NCBI GenBank assembly: GCA_000727475.1
Contig: KL647323.1
Location: forward strand, 510,506 to 574,505
Source: Sarcocystis neurona
Lineage: Eukaryota; Apicomplexa; Conoidasida; Eucoccidiorida; Sarcocystidae
DNA length: 64,000 nt
Reading direction: 5' to 3'
A model generated the notes under the pieces. That model was not told where the DNA came from. It was given only the letters and a program-made list of their open reading frames with translations, and made no database searches. Both the position numbers and the translations under genes were made by a program. Below are positions 33,801 through 47,208 of this stretch, piece after piece (position 1 is the stretch's first letter; the number at the start of each line of letters is the position of its first letter).

Positions 33801-36800
33801 ACCCTACCTGTCCGGCACAATGAAGGAGATTGGTAGAAGTTATACAGACAGCTGCATTCAGGCCGACACAGGGCTTCCGAGTGGCATGTGTTAGCCCCCA
33901 CTGCAGCGACTATAAGCATCGGACCCAAGTATCCAGAATGGGTAGACATCTTGGCTTTTATTGTAAAAATGCCTACCTCTGATAAGAGGGGCCACTCGGC
34001 CGCACTAGGAGAAAGAACGTAGTGCGTACTACGGCGAGCATACATGCAGGTGCTTGCCATTTACCGGCACTAGTACGTCTCTGCTAACGGCATCTAGACA
34101 GAATTCTTTTCCCCCATAAATTTTCGCCGTCGCTAGTGCATCTCCAGTATCCGTGGTCCCCCTTGTTCGAACGGAGAAATAACACCTGTCATTGCTCCCC
34201 TGAGCGTTGTCCGTTTCCCTACGCTGAAATGTCGTTCGGCGGCGCCCGCACTGAGCAGCTATGTTTTGCAGGTGCATCTATCGCACAAGGCTCCTTTGAG
34301 AGTGGACACGTGAACGGGCACGGTCGCCCCGTCGAGTCGTCCACTTTCGCTGGATGTTTTTCAAAACGTCTGTGAGCATCCGTTAAACGTGAGATTTTGG
34401 GGCCTCTCAATGTTCGGTTGGCAAAGAGGATGGTTTAGGCGAATAGGTGCGCAGCACCTTATACTGTTAACGGTGTAGGGCACCAGCGACTGCAACACCT
34501 GACGTTTGTGCATTCTGTGGAATTTCAAATGGATGAACTAACGCAGAAGGGATCAAAGGCTTGAATCGCCTATGTGTGGTTCACGGGGATTTCAACGCCG
34601 TGGGACATCTCTTCGCAAACACACGCGTGAAACGGACTCACCAGCAACAATCCGTCCCACTTTTCTTTACGCGACGCCTTCGCGGCTTCACCACTTGCCG
34701 TTCGTTCCCTTGTCTTATGGCAGCCGGCAGTTATCAGGCGAAAGCCACCAGATCCACTGTACGTGAGGGATTGATGTGTAAAGGTGCCACGTTTTTCTGG
34801 CACGTCTTGAAATCTATTTGGAGAATACATCGGGCAGAGGCGGAACCACGAACACACAGGAGTAATTTGAGCCCCGCTCGCGCTGCGCTCACCCTCGAGC
34901 GTCGTATCCGCAGGATGCGTGGCGAGCGATTTCTCGAAGACTCCGGAGCGGTACAATCGCACAGGCACATTGCACGTAGACCTCTGTCTCTCTCAAAAAG
35001 ACGTACATGCTGTGAGTCCCACGGCGGCATTGCTGTGGATTAAGGGGCTCACCACGCCATCCAACACTGTGCATACACAGATGTGGATATCATCAGGTGA
35101 ATATTATCCTAAAGGCCCGCGCAAACTCGAGTTTAGAAGGATCTGCTTTTCTACAAGGCGTCCGATATGATATCGCACACCATCCTGCCTCCTCCTTCCT
35201 GTATATGCAGAGCGGCACATGTATCCAGAGGGTCAAGCATTTCCTATCAATAAGCACGTAGAAGAAAGAAGCCAGGCGGTGTCACGGAATGTAACCGTGA
35301 CCAGAGCTGCTGTATGGAGAGGACTGCGCCCTACGTCGTCAGAGGCAAAGTAGTTTTCGCGTCGAGTGGTACGAAGGAAAATAGTAATATTCAATCTTCA
35401 ATCTGTGTTGGGCACGCATACACTGTCAGACGCGCATTTGTTCCTGTGACGCGGTACACCGAGGGAAATAAAAGTACTCTGTCTCGCACTCTGCATGGGA
35501 TATGCGTGCACCGGTCCTTCACGTGGAACCACGAGCTCAACACATTACCTTTGTAGGTGCAAGTGCCGTACAAAGTGGACAGCCAAAGCAGAAAAAAAAC
35601 GCTTCGCTGCGAAGTGGGAACCAGCCGCGCTTCATCCATCGGGTTGCTGGTTCTCAAGTCCTACGCGATAGCTTTTTGTGTTGCTCTCCCCGGGCAGCTA
35701 ACTTGTAGCGGGTTTGCATAAGTCTGCAAACACAATTGTAGATAAGTACCTGTGCCGGTGGAGTTTTGGGAGGGCTGATAGGAGGTGTGGGATATGCTGT
35801 TGAATTCCAGGCGAGGAAACGAAGAACAAGTGCCGTCGTTCCTTGACATAAGAAAATAAAGCAGATGATAGCGGATCAACGAATCAGTCCGTTTTTACGC
35901 AGCACCAGGCCGCTTCGAACAGCTACCTCGTATTCTCAAAGACGACGCAATCATACCCAATAACAGTGCGCTCCACACGTGGCGGATACTAGCTGAAATT
36001 TACTTCGAAGTCAAGTGAATCTTATGCAGAACGCGAGTTCGAGAGAGCCTCGTAACGACCAGATACTGTTGACACACACGTGTGCATCTCGCACTCAAGT
36101 AGACAATGCAGACAATGTGCGGCTTCGCGCTGCGCTCTGCTTATCGGAATATATACTGCTTGCCGTCGCCTGGAAGAACAGTAAAGATCAGTACCGCTGC
36201 GCTGTGCCCACAAGAGACGGTGGTGTGGCTAACGGACGTAACTACATTGTTTGGGTGCCTTTCTGCTGCCTAGAAATGAAGCTGTTGTTGCAGCACAGGC
36301 TGCTCGTATCGTAGGATGTGCTCCTTGGAGAAAATTCATCTCCGTACTCCATCGTGCTGCGCCTCGTTTCGCCCGTACTACGGTTTTCCGTAACTTTCTT
36401 TCATGCCCGTTTCACACGGCTTCCCGCCGATAGCACACTTGCAAAAACTCAGAGGGTGTATGATGCGACGGCGTGCCCTCCTACCTCCTCTTACACGATG
36501 AAAAAATTATGCATGCACGCTTTGTGTTAACATACGTATCGCGATGCAAGTTTTAACTGTCCCCGCAGGCCAGCCGCCACACTCCAAATTTGGCTGAGTT
36601 TCTCTGTATATTGGACGACACTGCTGCTCTCTCACGAATGACCTTTATGGCTGTAGTGTTGCGCGTTGGTGCCATTCGGGAAGATCCTCCGCACAGACTG
36701 CTGATTTCTAAAACTACTGCAGGGAAGAGAGAGAGGGGGGTCTTTTTCAGCCGACACGCACTCCTTCCTCAATCTCTTGTTGAGGACGTTGGAATCTTGT

Positions 36801-38154
36801 CTTGGATGTACATGTTCCTCTTTCCTCCCCACGTACGGGCAAAGAACGGGGGCTCATGATTTGGTCCCCTGTGGGCGGTTTATTCATCATGCAGTTTAAC
36901 GGGTCGAAAAATGCCGTGTACATGCTTCGTTCATCGTCGGACCAAAACAATCACAGCTCTGAAACTTCTGAAAGATTGCGACGACTAAACTGCGATGAAA
37001 AATTCTTTCAGGTCTGCCACGCCGCCCAACTCACAGACAACCACAGGTGACCGTCCCTTGCAGCAGAAAAGGCCACAAATAACACCGTCGGCGCTGTCCT
37101 GGAAATACAATTTAAAGACAGTAATCTCGAAACACAAGCGTCCACAGCAGGGCCCTACAGCGCCAGGCGGCGGGAGGTGTGAGCAGCGGTTGACTTCGGC
37201 GAAGCAGGGTACAGTGCTGTACACGCTGAGAACCATCAGCGGTCACGAGTGAATCCACAAATAATAGCCTTGAGAAGAATCCTCTGCTGCACCCAGCGGC
37301 AGCAGCGAAAACGGAGCAGGGGGTGAATCACAAAAGCAACATTTTTCTGTAGCTGACGCATGTGTAGGAGAGTGAGGACGTATAACTGTTGTAAGTACCC
37401 GTTTATGGGATTCGCCCCAGCACAGTGGCACAGCTGTCACACAGAATCCTACTTCACGACGACAACACCACTGCACCTTGCGACTACAAGAGCTGTAAAT
37501 GCGAGACCGCAGCGTCACTAGGTCTTAAAATGCTGCTTGCAACTGCGTCAACGAGGCTGCAGATGGGAGGCTATCAATCATCAACTCCCGACAACGTGAA
37601 GTTCTTTGCCATCAGTGTCGTCGAGCCCACGCCGCGGCAGCAACAGCAGCATCCAAGGCTACCCACTACTAGCAAAAAGAGGCTCCCACCTTTTGGTATT
37701 AGGTGTATGGAAGGCCGATACGGACAGGAGACTCAGTAAACAAAAATTCCGCCCAGATGTTCCTACTTACACACCACCACCAGCATGCAGCAATAAAGAT
37801 CCACACTTTGACGCTCAACCTCATCCACAGGACGTAGCGTATGATTTGTTTTGAATAGGGAAATACAAAAGCCGGCAGTCAACAGCTTCGTTTGCATTTG
37901 CTGACGCCAGCGGCACAGCAAGGGTAACTCTACAAGAGGAATCTCGGGGCCCCGACACATTTCCCCTTTCAAATGACCGAGTGCCGGGAGCAGATAAACT
38001 GAGACTCATCTACTATTATAGAGACACGTATCAATGCAGGACAAGAACCCAATGCAATAACCGTCCAAGTTCTCTACGCGGATAGAAAAACTACTGTCTC
38101 TACCACGGCAAGTGCAACTGCTAGAACACCAAAGCACGACGGCGTACACATCCT

Positions 38155-38365
38155 CCATAAACACATATACATACATATATACATACACATATATGCACAC
38201 GTACATATACATACACATACATACATACACATACATACATACACATACATATACATACATGCATACACATTCATACATACGCATACATAAATACATATAC
38301 ATACATACATACATACATAAATGTACATACACACGTAAGTGTACATACATACATACATACATACT
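38155..38365. repeat. (TACA)n / (TATACA)n microsatellite
   Basis: There are about 210 bp of ACATACATACATAC and ATATACATACACAT units. It is the only long microsatellite in the 26-46 kb repeat-poor block. Confidence 0.92.
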
Positions 38366-38640
38366 GACATGTGCGCCGGCGTGCTTCAAGTACGTCGTAA
38401 CTGGACAGATACATACGCGTTCATGACAAAGCCCGCATCCACATTTACTTACGCTCGGATGACATATTTATGTAGGTGAATTAAGTTCAAGTGTACGCAA
38501 GTCTTTGTACAGACGTGCATAACGCAGACCAGATAAAGGCCTCGTAAAACGTCGACTGTTTCCAAAAACACTCTCCTATCCTGTGATGTAGGCTCTGACA
38601 TTCGCACTCGTATGGCGCGGTCTGAGTTGCAAACTAGTGA

Positions 38641-39240
38641 TCACGGCGAGAACCGACCAAACATGTAATTTCGAAAAGGTGGAACCAACGCACTGTGGGG
38701 ATAAACGGATGCGGCATAAATTAGCGGGTCACTTCCCGGTAGAATTGCCCAAGCCAACCTAATCGCATCGCCAGCTTGTTCCTTCATATCAGGACCCGCT
38801 GCTGCGGTTTCTTTCAAATGCACGCGAACACCTGCCTCATTTTTAGTGCCAGCGAAGACGTCTCAGCAACAGCGAGAACAACGCCCGCGCCTGCTTGAGC
38901 CCGTCGTAGCATCCGAACGACAGAAGCGGAAAACTAGCAGACGCGGCCTAGCCCTAAACGCAAGAGCACTGTCCAGAGCCTGACGTGAATCAAGCGTGAA
39001 CACCACACCTGCACGTGTTGCACAAAAGATAGAATAGAAATTGAGGCATTTAGCGTCGCTATGCTGGGGCATGCAGGCACATCAGCTCGACACCGTGCAC
39101 TCCTGGTCGTAGCAAAAGCGGACGCAGCACAAACGATCGCATCGAATGTCGCCAACATGGGCAGAATTTCTGGTGTCACCTTCAATTCCAGATATTAAAA
39201 ACTGATCCATTTCTTCTGCGGTGAACATGTTGAGGGGGTA
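38641..39240 (-). pseudogene. Possible decayed coding remnant, family unknown
   Basis: Reading the minus strand from 39240, three frames in turn give protein-like stretches. These are LKVTPEILPMLATFDAIVCA (about 39185), RAGVVFTLDSRQALDSALAF (about 39015) and, after a TGA at about 38864, VHLKETAAAGPDMKEQAGDA through to PHSALVPPFRNYMFGRFSP and a stop at 38641. The last runs 61 codons from a GTG. The pattern fits either small exons or a gene broken by frameshifts. I do not recognise the family. Confidence 0.25.
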
Positions 39241-41480
39241 CTCGTAGAGCAGAAGGCTATACCAGAGTCAACAATTGGAGCAGCTCCTTCACAGGACACC
39301 GAGGGTTTTCTTGAGTTTGCTAACAGGAGACTACTAGATGAATATTGTTCAAAGACGTGCTACGGGTAGACGTGACACTCGTACCAAGTGCTTATTGCCG
39401 CGCCCTACAGTTTTCTGTATGATAGTGAGTAGCAATGTCTCGCCTTTGCATATGTCAAGCGCGTACTCTGCCATTCTAATAAACATCCCCAGTACTGCGG
39501 TATGCGCCGTTGAAACGGACTGTAACGGAGCACACCTCCATCAGCCGCAGCGTTCGGTCCGCCCGAAAGACTTCCTTTCCGGACTGCAGTTTGCTCTTTC
39601 CCGTAGCTACTGAACGTTACCGAACTGCTACGAAGTTCATAACGTCTGCTGACGATGAAATAAGCCGATACTGTGTTCAATTACTGCGGTTGTGAAGATA
39701 CGTGGCTGCCGTGGAGAGGCCTGTCTGCTTGTACTGCTGCCGTCGGTCATGCATGTCGCTCCACGTACCCACGAGTTTCGGCAGCGTCAAAAACCGTCGT
39801 AGAGCAGCCGTTTCTTCCCGACACTCATCATCAGCATAGGTCTTGAAAGGTCAAACCTGCGCTGCACTTCAAAGCTATTCGCTCTCAAAGACATCAGCCA
39901 GCAAGCGTAGGGACACGAGGAACCACTTGAGAGCACGAGTACCCCCTAGAGCTGGCGCAAAAAAGCCCAGCGTTACATGCCTTCCGCAAAGCAACCCTGC
40001 AGTACCCACCTCGTCTATTTAGTCCTGCAGCACCTCTTCGGCGTTCCTGTGTCACATTTCCGCAAATTTAGTTACGGCTTCTGAACGTGGGCGGAGCGTC
40101 GCCGGCCTACTCTCATTTTCGCCCGAATGCGGGCACCTGAGGAGCGCGCCATCCAGTCGCGAGGATTTAACTCACAGCGCCTATCCCGAAGCGTCACGAG
40201 AGAACGTCAGCAGGAACGATGATAGAAAAGCATGTAGACCTGGCGTGGCCATGGTATCTGTATGGAGATGGCATAATGAAGTGATTCGTAAGCGTCCTGT
40301 TGCACAACCACACGCAACCAGATGCATCTGCGCTCTCGGTAGCTAGCAAGTCTGTCATGTAAAAGCAGTGGTGAAATCTTTGCCGCAGGAGCACGCAGAA
40401 GTTTGGGGGAAAACTGCATCAGCCAGTGGGTAATCTTGAATTATTCCGCAGTCGCGCATTACCGTGGCTACGGAAGAGTTACAACTAGGCAGTAGCTGGC
40501 GCGTGTGTCGAAATGACAACCCACTGCGGTGTTTCTTGTCTGGAACAACAGCTTGAAGAGCCGCCCACGAACAGCAAGCTGACAGAAGCACGTGCACACG
40601 GACCTCCTGCGAACCACCCGGATACAAAAAGAGTTCAAAACAGCAGTCTTAAAAGGACACTGCAGTCATCAGTTCTTGCACCATGGCAACAATGGAGGGG
40701 CAAATGAAGCTCCCCGGCTAGAGCAGAACCACTCCTGCGAGGATGTTAACATGAGCGTGTCGCTGTAGTGATGTACCGGCTACCAATATAGTACAGAGTG
40801 GGGAAGACCGCAGGAGAGGAGGTTCAGTACATGAAAGACCGTGTAACGGTCCATCAGGAACTGCACACGGACGTGAACACTAGAGGCTTCGTCACCTTTT
40901 GCTGCCGTCCGAGGGCATGGTGAGCCTTAAGCCAGCAGCAGCGCACAATCTGCACGACAACACAGTCTAACAGTCTCCGCACACACGCAGAGAGCCGGCG
41001 GCCAAAACAGAACCACACTGTTGCACCATCGCTGGCAAAATTATACAGTCGGCCAAGACAGCATCGGCTCCTACATATGGGCAAAAAATTGTGGTTTGGA
41101 AGCAGTACCACCCGCGTAGAAGATCTTTATGAGGTAGGACGACAGCAAAACTTCAAGCAGTGGCTCCTTCAGTTTACAGCATCTCGCCACTTCACCATTC
41201 CTGTTCGTCCCTCACATGTTTGAGCCCGAGTGCACCAGCATGACTGAGATCATTCAAACCAAAAGCACACAAACTCGGCCTTTGCGCGTCGGCTGTGAAG
41301 TCAGGGTGCAGCAGATGCTATAAGCCCTCTGCTCTGCCAGATTCGAAGCGCACTGGAAATCACCGATATCCTACCTGCCTTGGACGCCCCCTTAGAATAA
41401 GTGTCTCAGAAAGGAAAAGGCCGACAACTGCACTGGACGTACCTCGTAAGTAGTAGCAGCAACCCTGCTACAGCGTGTAG

Positions 41481-41610
41481 CCGGTGTTGGTGGTGAATAT
41501 CAGCGGCTAAAGAGCTCACGCAGTCGTCCGCTGTGCACGTACTAACCGGTGTTGGTGGTGAATATCAGTGGCTAAAGAGCTCACGCAGTCGTCCGCTGTG
41601 CACGTACTAA
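41481..41610. repeat. 65-bp direct tandem duplication
   Basis: CCGGTGTTGGTGGTGAATAT through to CACGTACTAA occurs at 41481-41545 and 41546-41610 with one C/T difference. Confidence 0.95.
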
Positions 41611-43467
41611 CCGAAAGATCCCACACGGGTAAACCGGCGTCGTTGCAGCGGGCGGGGACACTGTCTTGTAGCACCCGTGCAATACGAAGTCAAGTAGGAA
41701 CATTCGTGACGCCTGACCGGCGGATGGTGCAGGACCTCAACGCCTAATAAAAGAAGTGCTGCTGGAGCAACGGCAAGTATTGAAGCGTATCTTCTACCAA
41801 CACCCCGATGCAGAGAACTGATAAATAGCAATACTTGCAACCACCAGCGCGGCAGCGTAGTCAAACGAGGCAGCTAAAGCTGTCGTCACCCCGAAACAGT
41901 AGCCAAGAGAAACTGAGAAACGCTAACTTCAGTTCTACCCCACTCGCAGCTCCACTTCACTAAGCTGTGTTGCCATCGTATCAGTGGCAGTGAAGCAACC
42001 GAACTCCGCAGCGTGCTTGAACAGCACCTGCAGCGACAACTGGAACCAGGTGGCACCAGCGACCCCGGCAGAACACACACAGATTTTCAATGGAAATGTG
42101 TAACGCCGTCCTGGCGGAGCAGACGCGTTAGATAAGAAGGCACTGCCCCGTTGACGGTAAGGCCGCTTAGTGGAAACCTCGTGAAGAACAAGGTATCGAA
42201 CGACGGGCATATGTCTGTCAAGAGTGCCTTGCTGCTCGGATTATCTTTTCCTGTGCTGCTGTTCTCACTCCTACCCACATTTTCTCAACACTTCACGTAG
42301 ATCCGATATGGGTTTCTTTGAGCTTCCCATGAACAACGAGTGAGTTGCTATGTGCACCGCATTCAACTGCTCCTCAAAGCGTCTAGACTAAGAGTTCAGT
42401 GTGGAGAGCCAAGCACAACGCCATGATGGGACGCAGTCACTGTCGCCCGTACATACAGCGACACGCATGCATACACATAGGGTGTAAGCTGACATAGGGA
42501 CAAGTACTGCACGAGCGTGGCAGCCTGTTACGGCAGAGAGCTCGTCGATTCGGAACAAGCGTGCCCGCGCTCCCCGTACTGTGGTGTTGTTTAGAGAAGT
42601 TTGGGTGCGTGGCCCGCGGTCTTCTTGGCCGCATTGTTCATATGTGGCTATTGCATGACGGGCCTACAAAAGTTATTTTGCTGATCCGCGCAGACCCTTT
42701 TTTAGGAACATTTGGGTCTGAGCCCTTTTTTCCTCTCGGTCCTTTCAACGCATTAGACAACGAACGCAACTGTACTGATGCGTTGTGTGGGAGCTCCCGG
42801 TGTGTGTATGTGTAACCGGTCCGTACTCCGAACGACGTACGAGAGTATTCTCTTTGCACGCATATACGTGTGCGCAGATGAGTGCAGCACAATCTGAGGA
42901 ATGCAGCAAAATTAGTGTTCCGCACCTTTGACCCACAACCGGTCGCAATACTTATTAAGTACGAAGGCTTATTGAGCGTGCTTGGTGCCCTTTCTGCCTA
43001 TCGTTTAAATGCAGCGTTTTATGCTTCCGTCACCACAGACGGAGTCCGTAGCGGTCTACAAACGGGGTAAAAAAGTGAGCATGTGCACGCGACAGAGGAA
43101 AAGTCAAGTCGGAGAAAGTCAGAGCCGGCAGGTCCCTCCAACAGCAGGGGCAACCTCATCCGTAGTGTGATGGCAGTGTTTCGCCTTAGGCAAAGTGCTA
43201 ACATTATTAGGATGCAGCTTGACCCGAGACGCATCGTTAAACCGTGAAACAATGCTGCGCAGCGCACGCATTGTTGCGACGGCAGCAGTCGACATTCGCT
43301 GTGCTGATTGCATGCTGTCCCCTTGCCCTGCAAACGAACCAAGGCGTCTTCGCCCCCCACTAGTCTGTACGGTGAGACTCGGCACGCACAACTGTAGTCA
43401 TTCGTGTTCACTGAACGTAGCTGCACAGCCTGTGTCTGTGACCAGCGACGTTACTTCCGACGCGCCT

Positions 43468-43834
43468 GATGCGTTAGCGTCGCAGTGTCCACACAGGAGA
43501 AAATGGTTACTAGCCAAATCAAATAAATGCTATGTATATCGGAAGCCACGTGAAATACGGCAAACGTGGGCCTGCTGAGACACACAGTATGCATTCCCAC
43601 TCCCTCAGCTTGTCAGCAGTGCAGGTGTGTGGTGTCGACAGGAATACACTTGATGCGTTTGCGTCACAGTGTCCACACAGGAGAAAGTGGTGACTAGGCA
43701 ACTCAGATAAGTGCTCTGCATATCCGAAGCCACGTGAAATGGAGTATACTTGTGCCTCGTTAGAGACACCGTATGCTTTCCCTCGCCCCCACGTCTTCGG
43801 CAGTGCAGGTGTGTGGTGCCGACAGGAATACTGT
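43468..43834. repeat. 184-bp diverged tandem duplication
   Basis: Two copies start GATGCGTT(A/T)GCGTC(G/A)CAGTGTC at 43468 and 43652. Both contain GAAGCCACGTGAAAT and end near GTGCAGGTGTGTGGTG(T/C)CGACAG. Many substitutions and small indels make this older than the 65- and 112-bp duplications. Confidence 0.85.
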
Positions 43835-46180
43835 GACTTGCGGTGTTTTAAAGTCTGATATCCGAATTTTAGCGACACTTCCCTCCTACTTGGTGGTTCT
43901 CCGTGTTCGGGGAGAAGAAGACCATTTTCAGTGCCCTTGTTCTACTCTGGTAGTTGAGCACACGTAGAGCTCGTCTTACGGTGTATGCTGCTGTACGCTA
44001 GAGGACGCAGACGGCTACGGTGGATCTTGTGTGTTGATTCGTTTGCCTTAGGTGATCCACCGCACGTCACACTCATTACGACCACCTGTCTAGTACTCCC
44101 TATCTTGCCTGTCACTCTTATGCGCGGGAGGACTCTCTGTCATTCCTTTTCTCCGTCACCGGACAAAGACACCCGCGTGTGCTCATGTGTCACTGTGTGC
44201 AGGTATCTGCACAACTGTGGACGCACAAACATACAAGTGTACGTACACCAGTCCAGTTGACGGTAGAGCCTCTTACGTACAGCTGTGTGCAAAAACAAAA
44301 AGAACTCGAGGTCCCGCAGGAAGAAACCCAATGATCCTTTCATGTCGAAATTTTTCAACTGGCTGCCAGAGAATATGCTCGTGTGTCGTGCGTAATTACG
44401 AAGACAGGGACCACACCGGTGTTTGCTTCTTAAATAGGTGGGGATCGAACAAATGCAGCAACCACGTTTCTCGAGTCAGACACGATATCCGGGTGACATC
44501 CGTGCGTGAAGGATGTCGGTCTATCTGTCCTCGTGTCCCTAGGGGGAACTGCACAGTGCGTGATTGAAAGTGGACACTTCCTGCAGACCACACGTGAAAA
44601 ACTCCGGCAGAGCGCCTGTTGAGCCTCTTTCCGGAGAGTTCTGCGCAAGTCCCAAATTCGAGAGCTGTACGTACTGCGTGAGGTGAACACTACGTACGCA
44701 CATGACTGCAACAACAAAGCCAACCTGACATAAATACCCTGACAAGCTGCGCTGTCGCCTGACTTCTACAGGCAAACAGTATCTTCCCTGAGGCGTGATA
44801 CGAGGGACATTCACGTACAGATGCGTTGCATATACATATACGGTATGTGCTTGGACGGACAATGCCGCTCATCTACTGCAAAAGGCGACACCCTACACTT
44901 CCGCAGAATGGACCTGCTTTCCAAGCAGCTGGTGGTGGCGCTAGTTCTAAGCGAAATGCTATACGTGGGATCAGACTGAGCTGGACTCCGTCCCTACTTC
45001 CCCGAAAAAGACCGAACCTGAGTTTGTCTTGAGGTTTACAGTGCTTTTCCGCGGTGGAGTGGGCGACTGGTGTGTACGAACATGTAGAGCTGCGTGCTTG
45101 GAGGTGTTCCACTGCAGCGCACACTCGTTAAGAGCAGTCTACTTACACCTCACCCTACCGCTATCGAAAGGCGTTCCATCTCTTGTAACAAGGCTCACAT
45201 CTGTCAGTTACCCATGAACCTCCAGGCCGTACACGTCGCTTGCTCCCCCCCATCAAAAATCCTAACAGCGAACAGGTAATACGTCAGACGCAGTTACAGT
45301 GACGTACCCACGTCACGTGCGTTTGCCTCTGTGTACCCACATACACACATACGTAAATGTAGTACGTGTAAGTGAATGCGTATGTATGAGTCTACATAAG
45401 TGTACTTGGCAGTTACGCGCATGTTTGTGTATAGCGGACAGTTCCTGTATTCATAGCTGAGAAACGTCATTCGGCGCTTTACTCTCGGGCAGCAAAGCTT
45501 CGGCAGGCGGTCTCTTCGGAGATCGCTGGCCCCCGCACGGCGCCTTCTGTTTACTCGCTTGAGAAAGGAAGGAGCGCACTGCACGACGGAAAGTCGCGAT
45601 TTGCCCTCCCTTACGGGCAAATCGGTGACTACCTTTTCACGCCTCTCCTCACCCTAGATGTTCTCCACAGGAGAGTACTACGCCAATAGAATGGGTGTGT
45701 GATACAGCCATGTGCCTCCCCTTTTTATCTCTAAGTGAATCTCCTCCAAGCGTGCACAGAGGCCTGCGGAAGGGCACTCGTGTGCCCCCGTGACACACTT
45801 TCTACATGCGCACGCGCTGGAGCGTGACGGCGGAGGCGCCGACTGCTTGTGCTACTGCGTTATGAATTGTCGTTGAATGAAGGTGGTGACGTAAAAAGAG
45901 GCGTATAGAGGACCACTTTTGTTGGCGCGTGGTCACAGTGGTACTGTCACTATCCAGATAGAAGGTTCGCGCGTTTCTTCCAGCGGTCGCTGTTAGTGCG
46001 GCGTAGTCTACTGACTGCTACTGCTGCGAAAGAACGTTCACGTTTTTCCAGCGGCTGCTGTCGCTGCAGCGTCCTGTGTGGAACATAGGAGAGTCGCTGA
46101 CCCCTTTTCTCTTCGGCGTCTGAAAGAGAGTCCGTTCGTGGTGCTCGCATGCGCCTGCCACCCTGTCGCGTGTCTAGGCG

Positions 46181-46372
46181 ATGGCGGGAGTATTCGAAGC
46201 ACCCACCACATCTCCTGGCAGCAAGGTAGCGGTTCTACCTTTTAGCAAGCTGCGAATAGGTATCCAGCCGCTCAAGAGCCTCGGACGGCTACGGTTTACC
46301 TTCTGCGCGCCGTTGACTATCTATCTACCATCTTCCTGCCACGCGTGCGTGTCTACGGGGCTGCTGCTGTGA
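46181..46372 (+). CDS. Possible first exon, hypothetical
   Basis: The ATG at 46181 (GGCGATGGC) opens MAGVFEAPTTSPGSK, after which GTAGCG at 46226 is a donor-like site. The remaining frame to 46372 looks less coding. It is a plausible start for the Gln-rich exon at 46759, but nothing proves the link. Confidence 0.2.
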   Translation: MAGVFEAPTTSPGSKVAVLPFSKLRIGIQPLKSLGRLRFTFCAPLTIYLPSSCHACVSTGLLL

Positions 46373-46758
46373 CGCTCGCTGTCTTGTGCGCGTGCACAAT
46401 AACTCATTTTCCTACTGGGGCTACAGAACTCACTGCGACTCTATGCCAGCAGCGGTTGTTCGCTTGCGATAATTGCTGTTGGAATCTCTCTGTTCTTCAT
46501 GCTGCTCTCCGAAGCAGCCGCAGCAGAACAATAATGACTCGAGGGGCGGGCGAGGCCCCGTCGATCGTTTGTGTGTCGTATTTAAGCCGCGGCTTATATA
46601 CTGTCATGAGGCGCTGCAGCCCTACGCGTGTGTTGTTGCTGTGCTGTGCTCATGGTTCTTTTAGCTGCTGTGGCCAAGCCTGCACTCGCGCGCATGTGGT
46701 TCTGCTCGCCGTTTTTCTTAAGAGCTTTATCTGCTAACCCTTCGAATCACACTTGCAG

Positions 46759-47208
46759 CTTCCTCCAACTGACTGCTGTGCTGCAGAGACCTACCTCCGC
46801 GTCGTATACCTCGTGCTGCAACACCAGCAGCGTCGCCGCTACCTTCACTCTGCTCACAACGCCGTGCTGCTGCAGGTCGTTCGTGCCTTCGCTCGAGCCT
46901 CACCGCTTTTCCTGCTGTTGCTGCTCCTCTGCGGCACTGCATGTATCTTGCTGGACCTCCTCACCCAACGTTTCGCCGCCCCGCAGCAACAACAGCAACA
47001 GCAGGGACAGCAGCAACAGAAGGAACATCAGCAACAGCAGGAACATCAGCAACAGCAGGAACAGCAGCAACAGCAGACACAGCAACAGCAGACACAGCAA
47101 CAGCAACAACAGCAGGAACAGCAACAGCAGGAACAGCAACAGCACGAACAGCGACAGCGGCAACAGCAACAGCAGCAACAGCATCAGGAGCAACAGCAAC
47201 CGCAGTAA
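46759..47208 (+). CDS. Gln-rich exon of unidentified protein
   Basis: A pyrimidine-containing tract ending CACACTTGCAG at 46758 is followed by a frame encoding PPTDCCAAETYLRVVYLVLQ, RRRYLHSAHNAVLLQVVRAF and CILLDLLTQRF. About 80 residues that are mostly Gln follow (CAACAGCAG repeats, 46980-47205), ending at a TAA. The helical Leu-rich part looks like authentic alpha-helical repeat sequence. It has a loose resemblance to the LH-xxV-then-LLxxL pattern of SAPS-type PP6 regulatory subunits, but I would not assign that from sequence by eye. The exon probably ends by splicing before the TAA. Confidence 0.35.
   Translation, partial: LPPTDCCAAETYLRVVYLVLQHQQRRRYLHSAHNAVLLQVVRAFARASPLFLLLLLLCGTACILLDLLTQRFAAPQQQQQQQGQQQQKEHQQQQEHQQQQEQQQQQTQQQQTQQQQQQQEQQQQEQQQHEQRQRQQQQQQQHQEQQQPQ

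Larger units (their letters stand above)
30809..46180. other. Long repeat-poor segment with decayed-looking open frames
   Basis: About 15 kb hold no supported intact gene. Frames above 100 codons (for example plus 34561-35043, plus 43195-43578, minus 43019-43426) mostly lack ATG starts and show no motif. One microsatellite, two tandem duplications and one cluster of possible coding remnants are listed separately. Confidence 0.5.

Noticed and set aside
26000..46000. Retrotransposon remnants (reverse transcriptase, integrase motifs)
   Set aside because: I looked for YxDD, HHCC and similar motifs in the translated frames and saw none.
46345..46737. 130-codon plus frame with a signal-peptide-like start resembling a surface antigen
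   Set aside because: Its start is GTG, not ATG, and there is no conserved cysteine pattern I can match to a surface antigen family.
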